The notes under the pieces: model-generated
What the model was told of the DNA's origin: nothing
Databases searched by the model: none
What the model saw: the letters and a program-made list of their open reading frames with translations, nothing else
NCBI RefSeq assembly: GCF_030867095.1
Contig: NC_081828.1
Location: 210,000,978-210,064,977 of the forward strand
DNA: 64,000 nt
DNA from: Alligator mississippiensis
Taxonomy: Eukaryota > Chordata > Crocodylia > Alligatoridae
Direction: 5' to 3'
In this document: positions 25,401 through 34,600 of the stretch, in pieces
How positions within the stretch are numbered: the stretch's first letter is position 1
Layout: every line of letters begins with the position of its first letter
Position numbers and translations under genes: made by a program

Positions 25401-27392
25401 AAACTTATAGGTGGCCACCAGATCACCCCTGAGCCTCCACTTTTCCAGGCTCAAGAGTCCCATGACTCTCAGCCTCTCATCATAAGGTCTGTTTTCCTGA
25501 CCTCTGATCATGCACGACTCTCTTCTGCACCCTCTCAAGCTTCTCCATGTCCTTTTTGAATTGTGGAGCCCAAAACTAGACGCAGTACTCCAGCTGCGGC
25601 CTCACCAAGGCCGAGTACAACGGGAGAATGATGCCCCAGGATTTACTTGAGAAGCATCTGTGAATGCAAGCCAGCGTTTTGCTCACTTTACTAGCTGCAG
25701 CATCACACCGGAGGCTCGTGTTCATCTTGTGGTCAGTCATAACCCCCCAGTCCCTTTCATCTGCTAACCAGCGAGAGGTCACTGTTTTGACCTGACTTGG
25801 CCAGTCCTGCATTTCTCATTTTGCGAAGACTTGACAACTGCCAGTCGAGGATTATTCAGTAAGTGTCTTCTACGCTTGCAATGTTCACAACCTTGGCCCT
25901 AACTAAATCTAACAGTGGTAATGCTCCTAGCCAGTCTGTAAGCAGATTTGTTCGCATAGTAAAAATATTTTGAAAACAAATACAAGTTTTTAACCAGATG
26001 CTGTCAGGTATTGCTAGTTCTGTTCCAGGGCACTCGAACTGTTGTTACCACGCACTGTTTTAAAGGTTGAGATTTACATTCCCTGAGAGCACACATCAAC
26101 ACCCAGAAACTTCAACAGGGCAGCCTCTGCGTCTTAGCCTCCCAGTTTCTGCAATAAAATAGACGCTGCTGACTTGAAGCAGATGGCATGACTTCCGAGG
26201 AGAGGCTGAGGGAACTGGATTTATTTAGTCTGGAGAAGAGAAGGCAGAGGGGATTTAATAGCAGCCTTCAACTACCTGCAGGAGGGTCCAAAAGAGGATG
26301 GAGCTGGACTGTTCTCAGTGGTGGCAGATGACAGAACAAGGAGCAATGGGCTCAAGCTGCAGCAAGGGAAATTTAGGTTGGATATTAGGAAAAACTCACT
26401 AGGAGGGTGGTAAAGTCCTGGAATAGGTTACCCAGAGAGGTGGTGGCATCTCCATCTCAGCTGGGATGATCTAGTTGGGGCTGGTGCTGCTTTGAGCAGG
26501 GTGCTGCACTAAATGTGACCTCCTGAGGTCCCTTCCAACCCTATTTTTCTATAAGTCCAGGGAAGAAATATAGCTAAGTCTCAGAATCGGAAGCAATAAT
26601 GCTCCAGAATATGCAACTGCCAGCCCCTATAGCACATTTTAATACTGACTGAGAATGTATTATAGTGCTCAAATAGAAACACTACTCCTTGCTGTGGTTA
26701 GTTCCCAGATGGCAGCTTATTTCAATGAAACTAGTTTCTTGGACAAGCTAATACTCAAAAGTTAAAGATTTTTTTTTCCTCCTAGAGACACCTTTGTATC
26801 CCTGGCCATACCCCAAAATATGGGAAAGAAACAGGAGCAGAGCGTCTGCTGTGCCCACAAACCAACGGGAGAGGCAGCCGTGCTGATCCAATAACGAGAT
26901 GTTCTTGCCAGCTCTCCCCTTTGGATGGGAAGCACCCACTCGGCTCGACCTCGACTTTAGCGCCCTGGATTCATTTCCTCCTTCCTCCTCGCCAGGAGGG
27001 AGTGAGAACTGGCAACAAACTGATACCGCATTTAAAGAGATACCTGTTTTCTTTCATTTCCCAAATGAATGATCGAGAGTCAAAACTGCTAAGCGACAGC
27101 AGTATAGCTCACACTGCTGGTCAGATGAACAGGCAGGCTCAACAGGGCCTGGAGATGAGTTTTCAGCCTGTGCATTTGGATTCAATGGGGGGCACCAACA
27201 TGGAGATGGTGGAGAAATCCAGATACAATGGTGGCAAGAATCAGGCGTGTAAGTACCTACACATTCAGAGGTACATTGGGCTACAAGCTGTCCATGATTT
27301 TAAAAACAGGAGGGCAGGGGGGGAATCGTATGCTCAAAGTAGGTTTGGGACAAGCTCTTGCACAGTCTAAAGCCAATAGAAAAGTTTCCATT

Positions 27393-27423
<31 letters not shown>

Positions 27424-30280
27424 CATGTAGAAAGTCTGACTTCCTCTTAGAGAGGCTTGTCTATACAGTAGATGCAGCCTGAACAGAGAACCTGAGATGG
27501 AAATGGACTCAGCTCAGCCAAGGATGAGGGAGGAATCAATGAAGAAGTGTTTGAAGGCAAGCCTGCAGCATGAGGACTGAAAGATAAATTGAAGTTTTAG
27601 AATTTTAAGTCATCAATAATTTATGTCACGGGATAAATTAACTGGTTTAAAATATTTAGGCATGTGCAACTGCTTGCAATTACAGGTCCACAATTATTAT
27701 ATAAAGGTCACAGGTTATGGCGAAAAAGAAAAAAAAAAAAAATCAATTTAGCTCTCCCCGTCACCCTCAAAAAGAATCCATAAAGCTTATTGTTGGATAA
27801 GCTTCTTATGTAAAAGAAGAGCAACATACAGAAGACTCTCTACCTGCCATTAAAGGGTAGAGAGATTCACAGACAGCCTGTTTGTTGCTATTATGATTTT
27901 TAATGCAAGGGATTGGTGCCTACAGATACTCTGGTAGAATTTGGGGAAGTGGCATACATATTTTCTAAGAAGTTCCTGTATTCGTCACAAAATATAATCA
28001 GTTTCTTGCACCCAGGCACTCACCTCCTTGGACAAAGGGCTTGAAAAAAGCATAGCAGAAACCTAACAGACAGAGGATTAAACTGCAAAGGGACCGACTA
28101 TGCCCAAATAAAAAGCTGCGCGCATGCATGTGCGCACGCTCGCGGAAGGGAGAAGGATATGTACAGCCATCCTATTCTTTCTACCCCACAGCTATGAAGG
28201 CAGGAACCTGGGGGGGGTGGGGGGGAAGGTGAAGGAAATTCCCTGCTAATTTAGTCCTCGGCTGTCAACAGCTTGCCTCAATGGCTGCATCCCATAGTGC
28301 TTACACCTCCCTGAAAAGCCAGCAGAATAACAGCAACCTGATTCTAAAAATTTAACTCCACAGTTGTTGAAAGCATTCCCTAAAGCGGCTCTAAGAACAG
28401 GCACAACTCGAGTCACTTTTTACTCTGTTGCAGACTGAGCAGCAGCTAGGGAGCTATCTTCCTGCAGACTTCATGAATAGATGCAGCACAGATTTTACAT
28501 GCAATTCACATTCGGAAGGTTATCACCACAGCCATGGAGGGGCGGGGGGGGGGGCAGACTACTTTTTTTAAATGAAGTCACATTTCTACTGCAAGATCTT
28601 TCTGCCCAACGGACAAATTCCACAAACGCGTTCCCACTTCAGCACGGACGGACTTCCCGAACCCCACCCCCTTTCAGACAAGTCAAGTTTTGATCCCGAA
28701 TAAAAATGCTCTGCAGCATTATGGTGAATAAAGGAAGCCATGTCTCAGAAACTACTCAGCTGTTAGTCACTAACGCTAACCCCTCGTAATAAATATAAGC
28801 ATTAATCTACACCTTGATAATGGCTTAAAGTCACAGTCAGTGCTGAGTAATAGGTTTTTAGTTATGGCTGGAAGGAATAAAGCATAAGGGAACTTCTTTC
28901 CCACTTCTTTTTGTGTTCTCGTAACTGTTAGACCAAGATGGCACGCTGCCCGATCGAGCAAGACACGACTCCTACGTGGATATTTCCAGGCAAAAGAATC
29001 AGCTTGAGGAAATCAAGGGAGCAGGGAGTCAGAAACGGATTTTCCTTCAATCAGGTACCAAAAATAGCAGAGCTTGCTTGCATGCAACCTACGGCTGAAA
29101 ACTTGGGAGAACAGCGTTTACCATCACCGGTGAAGTCAAAAGATACCGTCAAAGCATTTCTGCAAAGTTTAGCAATCCCAGGCTGGATTCCCCCTCCGCT
29201 CCCCTACCACTTTCTGCGCATAGATAGATACGGGCCAGCTTGTAGCTCCCAGATGGAGTCACAGGGACCCAGCGGGCCCCTGAAGTGGGGGACGGGATAC
29301 ACAAGAGCAAATCCAGCTGCGGAGGCACCCCGGTGACATTTTGTCCCACAAATCAGATGAGCTACGCAACGCATCCTAGAGGCTGCCAGACCCTTTAATG
29401 CTTAAAATGAGCGAAAGTGCCACGGGGAGAATCGCGCACGTGTTTCTAAACAGGCGCGTTTTGCCGTGCGTTACCGAATCCCCACGAGTGGGACAGAGAT
29501 TTCAAGCAGGAACTCGGGCCCTGGACCGCAGTTTGGGGGAGGAAAGGAAAAAAAAAAAAAAGAGAGGAATGGAAGATCCTTTTCCTGTTTATTCCCCAGG
29601 CTCAGTAAGTCACAACTGGGCCCCCACATAGCCACGTCCTCCTCGCAACACGGCTCCGCTAGAGGACTAGAGAAAAGCGCGATCTCCCTTGGAAGCGGCT
29701 GCAGGGAATAAGTCTCCCTTTAAGAGACGGTAAAATTCCCGTTTCCCCTCCGCCCGCCCGCCTGCCCGCCCTGGCGGCAACGCGGGCACGGACCGCCGCG
29801 CGCCGGGGCACGGCCACGGGCAACTTCGCAGACGTCCCCGCGAGCCGAGACGCGCCGCGAAGCCCGGCGCTGCGAGTCCGGAGGACGGTCGGTCGGTCGG
29901 TCGGGTTTTAGCCCGACGGCTTTCCCGGACCTGGCGACTCGGACACGCAGGGCGACGCGGCATCGGGGACGTCCACGATTTTCCTCCTGTATCCGTCCTC
30001 CGAAGCAGCACCGAGCATCGTCCCCACAGAAAGACGACGACGACGCGGCGGCCGCCCCGGACAGCCACCTGCCTGCGCCCCGCGCCCCACACCCGCACCG
30101 CGAGCACGCGGGGAAGGGGCGGCACCCCCAAAAAAGGGGGCACCATTTGGAGGCAGCAGCCCAAGGGGGCGGGGACCTGCCACCCCACGCACCCCCCCAC
30201 TCCCACGCACCGATGACCTCCTGCAGCTCGTAGTCATCCTTGTCGATGGACCAGGGCAGCGCGCTGGGGTCCTCGGCCAT
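8691..30280 (-). CDS. OXSR1: OXSR1 (OSR1 kinase), 5' part: coding exons 1 and 2
   Basis: OXSR1 is a cytosolic Ste20/GCK-VI serine/threonine kinase. It is activated by WNK kinases and phosphorylates NKCC/KCC cation-chloride cotransporters to control cell volume and ion transport. Two coding exons are visible, 30211-30280 and 8691-8803. Joined, they give 61 residues covering the N-terminus of the kinase domain. They include the opening [11 protein letters not shown], the glycine-rich loop GSGATAVV (residues 24-31) and the VAIK motif, whose lysine falls at residue 46, the same number as in human OSR1. Intron 1 is phase 1 with GT and AG borders and is 21.4 kb long. The start has a good Kozak context (G at -3 and +4) and matches the family start. 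Exon 3 and the rest (most of the kinase domain and the C-terminal docking domain) were not found and should lie beyond the low-coordinate edge. The close paralogue STK39 is less likely because it carries a long Pro/Ala-rich N-terminus before the kinase domain. Confidence 0.95.
16008..16373 (+). mobile_element. CR1 LINE 3' fragment
   Basis: Plus-strand CR1 tail with 'gacttaggttagatattagg', 'gagaggttgcagaacctcca' and 'ggggtggactaatgacctcc'. It lies in OXSR1 intron 1 and is directly followed by a (CA)19 tract. Confidence 0.85.
16389..16426. repeat. (CA)19 microsatellite
   Basis: Nineteen uninterrupted CA units just downstream of a CR1 tail in OXSR1 intron 1. Probably polymorphic. Confidence 0.97.
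19120..19288. repeat. fold-back repeat with about 65-70-bp arms
   Basis: The left arm (about 19120-19190) and the reverse complement of the right arm (about 19217-19288) agree almost throughout. Both contain atgtgatctcttttattag followed by accaacta and ggaaaaattgttctttg. The loop of about 26 bp reads caagctttcagaggcacaaa and onward. The core ttttattagaccaac and the loop belong to the same repeat family as the copies at 59.43 and 59.85 kb. A strong hairpin is predicted in either strand. Confidence 0.8.
20335..20965 (+). mobile_element. L2-like LINE 3' end (RT C-terminus)
   Basis: The plus-strand translation shows an L2-clade C-terminal pattern with interruptions: [19 protein letters not shown], then [40 protein letters not shown] and [14 protein letters not shown]. 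In L2 elements the corresponding blocks read LDYCNALxxGL, HWLPV, FKALHGLxPxYLxD and APxLWNxLP. Several stops and shifts are present. The 3' end (gggcagcatataaattgca) fits the family's short tail. An old insertion in OXSR1 intron 1. Confidence 0.75.
24886..25060 (+). repeat. MIR/tRNA-type SINE remnant
   Basis: Plus-strand 'gtggtgcaggtattggactg' and 'gagctgggatttagtcccag' recall the tRNA-like head of MIR-class SINEs (box B-like segment). The CR1 copy at 25.08 kb begins just after it. Confidence 0.55.
25080..25835 (-). mobile_element. CR1 LINE 3' end (younger subfamily)
   Basis: The minus-strand CR1 C-terminus is open over 25164-25538, with [40 protein letters not shown] and [15 protein letters not shown]. 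More RT coding lies upstream at 25576-25812. It ends near 25080 in the CR1 tail, whose complement reads TCATAGACATTTGGGCTGG. The 5' side is truncated. It shares its subfamily with the copy at 63612-64000. Long open stretches suggest a comparatively young insertion. It lies in OXSR1 intron 1. Confidence 0.9.
26193..26555 (+). mobile_element. CR1 LINE 3' fragment
   Basis: Plus-strand CR1 tail: 'gaggagaggctgagggaact', 'aaatttaggttggatattag', 'ttacccagagaggtggtggc', ending 'ccttccaaccctatttttct'. It is the same CR1 type, in the opposite orientation, as the 3' part of the element at 1.34-3.79 kb. Confidence 0.88.
27393..27419. repeat. A27 homopolymer
   Basis: 27 consecutive A in OXSR1 intron 1. 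It could be the tail of an old retroposed sequence, but I recognised no source gene or target duplication upstream of it. Confidence 0.9.
28117..28139. repeat. 23-bp alternating purine-pyrimidine tract (Z-DNA prone)
   Basis: Perfect purine/pyrimidine alternation made mainly of GC and CA/TG steps (cgcgcatgcatgtgcgca and neighbours), about 2 kb inside intron 1 from the OXSR1 promoter. Confidence 0.7.
30211..30280 (-). CDS. OXSR1: OXSR1 coding exon 1
   Basis: The exon holds 70 coding nt: 23 codons plus the first base of Gly24. The peptide begins [19 protein letters not shown] and ends QEVIG, close to mammalian OSR1 (MSEDSSALPWSINRDDYEL). The donor is G|GTGCGTGGG, read on the minus strand with GT at 30210-30209. 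The ATG follows directly on a (GCC)n-rich 5' UTR inside a CpG island. The reading frame stays open past the donor only because the DNA is GC-rich; that read-through does not match the family. Confidence 0.95.
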
Positions 30281-30442
30281 GGCGGCGGCGGCGAGCGAGC
30301 AGCGCAGCGGTCGGCCCTGCCCCGCGGCGGCGGCGGCCTCCCCCGCGCGCGCCCGCCCGCCCTCCGCCCACTAGCAGGGGCCCGGAGCGGCGCGGCCTCC
30401 TCCACCTGCTCGCCTCATCACGGCGCGCCGCCCCCGCCCGGC

Positions 30443-30479
30443 GCCATCTTGTGCGACGGCGCGCCCCACCGGCCATCTT
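30443..30479 (-). promoter_or_regulatory. paired YY1-type motifs in the OXSR1 promoter
   Basis: Minus-strand AAGATGGC occurs twice, at 30443-30450 and 30472-30479, 29 bp apart in the same orientation and about 165-200 bp upstream of the OXSR1 ATG. AAGATGGC(GGC) is the core YY1 element common near transcription starts of TATA-less promoters. The transcription start may therefore lie near here (inference). Confidence 0.45.
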
Positions 30480-30935
30480 GAGCGTGGCCCGGCCCTTGTT
30501 ACGCGCGGGGAGGGAGGCGGGGGAGGGGGGGAGGGTTGGTGCCACACACAACATGGCAGTTACAGAGCGCGCCGCCGAGGACACGCCTTCTATTGAAGAG
30601 TTGCGGCCGGGATTGGCCGGCGGTTGTGGCTTCTGCCGCCGCCATTGGCTGACGGGCTGTCAATAGCGTAGAGCCCCGCCCCATGAATGGGGAGCCACGT
30701 GTGCTCCAGCAGGCCCTGCAGGGGCTGGTCCTGGTGCCCCAGGATCTCACCTTGCTCGTGGGGGTGCCGGCCCGGGCCCTGCAGCAAAGGAGATCCAAGT
30801 GGCAGGGCAGGGACAACATGAGCCCTCGCCATTTGGAGAGTCTCAGTCGTGGACAGAGCGAAAAGCAAGGACGCGACTCGCCCCGGCACGAAGAGCGGTG
30901 TTTCAACCCAGCGTGGTCTGGTGCAGCTCTGTTAT

Positions 30936-31167
30936 AAACTGGTTTGACCCAAATTAGTCACGTCTGATACGATATTCAATCAGGTTTATCTTAAACCAGT
31001 TTCGGCCACCTTGAAACTGTGTATGGAGCTCCTGTTCTGTTACTGGTTTAAACCAGTTTCTGATCGCATGAAACCAGTTTTTGTGCAACTTCTGTCCCTA
31101 GCACCGTTGTGTTACATTTTTTAACTGGTTTCTGATCACGCCAGTTTGTGTGTAATTTCTGCCCCTA
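30936..31167. repeat. interspersed repeat A, copy 1, with duplicated right end
   Basis: Related to 63386-63574: both contain 'aggtttatct', a 'ggccaccttgaaac' or 'gccattttgaaaac' block, 'gttgtgttac'-like DNA and an end reading ctgcccctagcc or catccctagcc. The right-hand part occurs twice here (about 31038-31104 and 31108-31170), a tandem duplication of about 65 bp. Family unknown to me; possibly a MITE whose ends read caggga/tccctag. Confidence 0.5.
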
Positions 31168-31214
31168 GCCTCTACGGCTAGCCAGGAGGTTGAAACATCA
31201 CTGTTAGCACCAGT

Positions 31215-31622
31215 TAGGGCTGTGCAAAATTTTGCTGGCTCTTTCATTTCGACACTGTTTCAACCATTTTGAGGTCGAAACAGCAAAATTGAAACAAAAC
31301 AGCCCTCGAAATAGCCTCGAAACAAAACGAGGCTGGTCGAAACGTTTTGAAAGTCGAAACTTATTAACCATTGGCTGGAGATGGGAAGTCAGGCCAGCTG
31401 GGCTGGCTTCCCATCCCCAGCGCAAGATCCGGTAGGGGGCGGTGAGGCAGCCCAGCTGGTCTGACTCCCCATCCCCAGCGAAACTCGAAACAGCCTTTCT
31501 GTTTCGATGGAACGGAACAGAACAGCTGTTTCGACTCAAAATGAAATTCGAGACGAAACGCTGTTCCGTTGAACCGTCGAAACTCAAGGCAAAATGGAAC
31601 AGTGCCGTTTTGCACAGCCCTA
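31215..31622. mobile_element. non-autonomous hAT-like transposon, 408 bp
   Basis: Inverted ends tagggctgtgcaaaat and ttttgcacagcccta. Flanking octamers gcaccagt (31207-31214) and gtacccgt (31623-31630) agree at 6 of 8 positions, fitting a decayed hAT target duplication. The interior is rich in gaaac/gtttc repeats and has a near-duplicate block of about 50 bp around 31380-31485 (two 'ccatccccagcg' segments). No transposase. Confidence 0.75.
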
Positions 31623-34600
31623 GTACCCGTTTTGTCCAGCCCTTGCAGCCACCGCTGCTCCAACATGAGTGTTTCTTTACAGCAATAATTCAGTGAACAG
31701 GTGTAACTGTCTAGCGCAAATGCTCCACGGGGCTCTACATTCCTCATTTAAAAATAGGGAGAAGGGTTATGGTGGGTATGAAGGGATCATGAAAAGAGGG
31801 AGGGACCCTTTCCTCTCTGTCTTCCTCTCCCAAAGGCCAGCACTCCCAAGTTTCCCAACTGCCAAGTTTTGCAATCCCTTCCCTCGTCAAAAAATGTCAG
31901 CGATACATCCAGAGATTTCGTTATTACATCCAGGATAATCAGGGATACATCCAGGGCTTTCTAATTCAGATACCAGATCAAACCTGTCAGCAGCCATTAT
32001 AATCCCTGCATGATCTCTTGGGGATTCCAGCATGATCTCTCCTCTACCATTGTCATCTGTGTTGCAAAATGCCTCAACGCCCTGCAGCAGAACTGGGCTC
32101 TCCTTTATGCAAAGTGCTCCACAAGCAGAGAGTAAAAAAGAGGCTGAGCTCTGGCGAGTCTCCATCCCGCAACATGCAGCGCATGGATGCGCAGCTCAGT
32201 CTGTGTGGAGCCCTAATAACCTGCACAGACTCAGCAGCAGAAGCAAGGCCTGACAAAAGGAAAGACACAATAAGTGCAGCAGTGTAAAGGTAAGGGAGAG
32301 AGACTGGAAGCTAATGGTAATGCCATGAATGAACATAGGGGATTCTGCACGCAGGTAGAGCATTTCAATATACGTCGATAGAAAATAACGTACATCAGTT
32401 ACCGGCAGGTAAAACAGTCTGGCCTTTGTTACTGCCTGGGACAACAGAAAAATCAACGGGAGAATCTGGCAAAGTCTGTGGAATTTCTGCATCAGGTTTT
32501 ATTTTCCCTTTATCGTGTAACACCAGATAACACTGCAAGCCACAAAGAACATCAGTCATGAGTATTTTTTATCTCAGAGTAAATGCATGAGGTACTGGTG
32601 ATAAACCAAAATGTACAGAAAAAGCACAAAACCTGCAAAACAAACAGTATACGTCCAACATTCATAGCATGACACCATGACAGGGCTACCTGATGTACTG
32701 GGCAATGACCCGCCCCCTCATCCTTATATTCCTACTCTTTGCCCCAGTCCAAAACAAAGATCCTTTAGTACCAGATGCTGCATGACCAGAAACCAAAAGC
32801 CATCACTGTCCCCACAGAGCTTACAATTTAAAACCATTTTTCCCTTCTTGCCTTTGTGCTATGTATCGCTGTGCCAAGCAATTTTTTAATGCTTGTTAAA
32901 TATACTCTAGTTATTACTCCAAATTCTCTCTGTAATCATTACTCCAAATTATCTCGGTAATCATATGAATATGTTAGGAAAGCAATTGTCTATACCATTA
33001 GCACAGTTAACAGTATGTTTCTTTCTGATGGCTAATGGCAAATGGCCAAAATACATCCAAAGTGTAGATCAACAGCTTACTAATGCATGCCCTCCTGCGA
33101 CTGACTTTTGAATTTTCTGATTTAAAAATCCCATTTGCCAGGAAGCCTTTGGTGTTATTGTCAAGAAGCAAAATTATAACCTGTTGTATAGTAATCACCA
33201 TTAAAAAGGCCAGATTAGTCGATAGGTACCCACATAGCTGCCAGATTTATCTTCCCTTCTATATTATTTCCTGTTCCAAAAAAATACAAGTTGGCAAACC
33301 TTGATGTCAAAGGAGAACAGTCCAGCCATAAGAGTGCCAACAACCGTTTTATGCGGGGGGTTAGCTAATGGATTTATAGCACTAGGCCATCAGGTGGCCA
33401 GAGACTTTGATTTAGTTACAACCGTCATCTCACCTTCAAATAAAAGACCTGCTATTTACCATCAAAGCCCACTGGAGCAAGGAAGGAGTAAAGCCTTCAT
33501 CCTGCAAACTTATGCACAGACTTAGTTTTCATTGCCATGACAAGATTTGCAGTGTTTCAAGGCTCAGGGCACTGCTTTGAACTCTTGCGGCCATATGGGC
33601 CAGCCTTTACCCCGAATCAACAGCAAATTCCTATGGACTTAAATTGTCCAAGATCAGGCTCATAATAAATGTCATTCTTTAAGATTTAGTGACATTATTA
33701 AAACATGTTCTGACACAGCAACTGATGGTCACGTCAACATACGTAAACTAAAGGAACTGAAAAAATAAGCACTTTTGGAGATTGATTAAAGCTCTTTACT
33801 GAAAAAAAGATCAACTTGTATATAAAACCTGGAAAACTCAATGTTTTAATTGAACAGAAAAGAATCAGGATATTTAAACCCGTAAACAGTCTGAAGTATC
33901 TGGCTGTTTCAATAGGAATTTGATGAAGTATTTAGAACAAAGTTGGCCTAAATAAAAAGCAAATTCCTTCAGCAGTTTCAAAACTTCGGCCATCTCTTCT
34001 CCCTGCTCATTAGCATTCTCCTCATCCCACTTCTGAGGTCTTCTTCTGTGTCTTCTTGAATCTTGTCTCATTTTATCTCTATTTGTTAAGCTTCCTGCAA
34101 AGTGAGGCTGCTGGATAAGTGTTTTGTCCTAGCAATAACCACCTTATATTTTAGCAGCAACATAAAAGGGAGTATCAGCCTTCTAGAGCTGTGCTTCCAT
34201 GCTGGACTATGCTTTAGGGAGCACCAAAGGGTGGTTCATTGCCGACAGGAAGGCCACAGTCCACAGCTGGTCTCATACCTGTGCCTCTCATGCTTGGGGA
34301 GCTATATGATAGGGAGCAGGGAAGGACTATGGATGTTAATAAGAGCAGAGGACCAGGACCCAGTATACCACTTTGGCCAACATGCTGTCTGTAAGGCTTC
34401 CAGAGCAAGCCTAGGGCTGCCACTGATGAATAAGCTTCAGTCACTTAGGCCTGCCCCTCCCTTTCCCAAATCCGTTGGCTCAGGAGTATCTCGGAGCACA
34501 CCTGAGTGCATTCCCCTGGGCTTTCCCAGCCAGGGCACACACGAAGATCTTGCTCAGACCCATTTTTCCCCTCAAGCGATCTATGCTGCCTCATTTGTGG

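Larger units (their letters stand above)
8804..30210. other. OXSR1: OXSR1 intron 1 (21.4 kb)
   Basis: Bounded by a GT donor at 30210 and an AG acceptor at 8804. Apart from the repeats listed separately, it holds only low-complexity tracts: T/C-rich at about 10850-10873, G-rich at 11120-11143, G-runs near 23279 and 28210, and a modest CpG cluster at 10.2-10.5 kb that could be an enhancer or minor promoter. The longer open frames at 16.8-17.3 kb are overlapping, mutually inconsistent and unlike known proteins, so I do not call them genes. Confidence 0.6.
29700..30930. promoter_or_regulatory. OXSR1 CpG-island promoter, exon 1 and start of intron 1
   Basis: A sharp rise in G+C and CpG surrounds OXSR1 exon 1, with (GCC)n tracts beside the ATG and a (GGTC)4 tract at 29887-29904 in the start of intron 1. 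On the upstream side are inverted CCAAT boxes (ATTGG at 30612-30616 and 30644-30648), a GC box (30674-30682) and a CACGTG E-box (30696-30701). No TATA box is seen. This is typical of a broad housekeeping promoter. The CCAAT boxes lie 330-370 bp upstream of the ATG. No plus-strand gene start was recognised, although CpG islands often fire both ways. Confidence 0.8.

Noticed and set aside
27180-27420. processed pseudogene ending in an A27 tail
   Set aside because: No recognisable source protein and no target-site duplication found around it.
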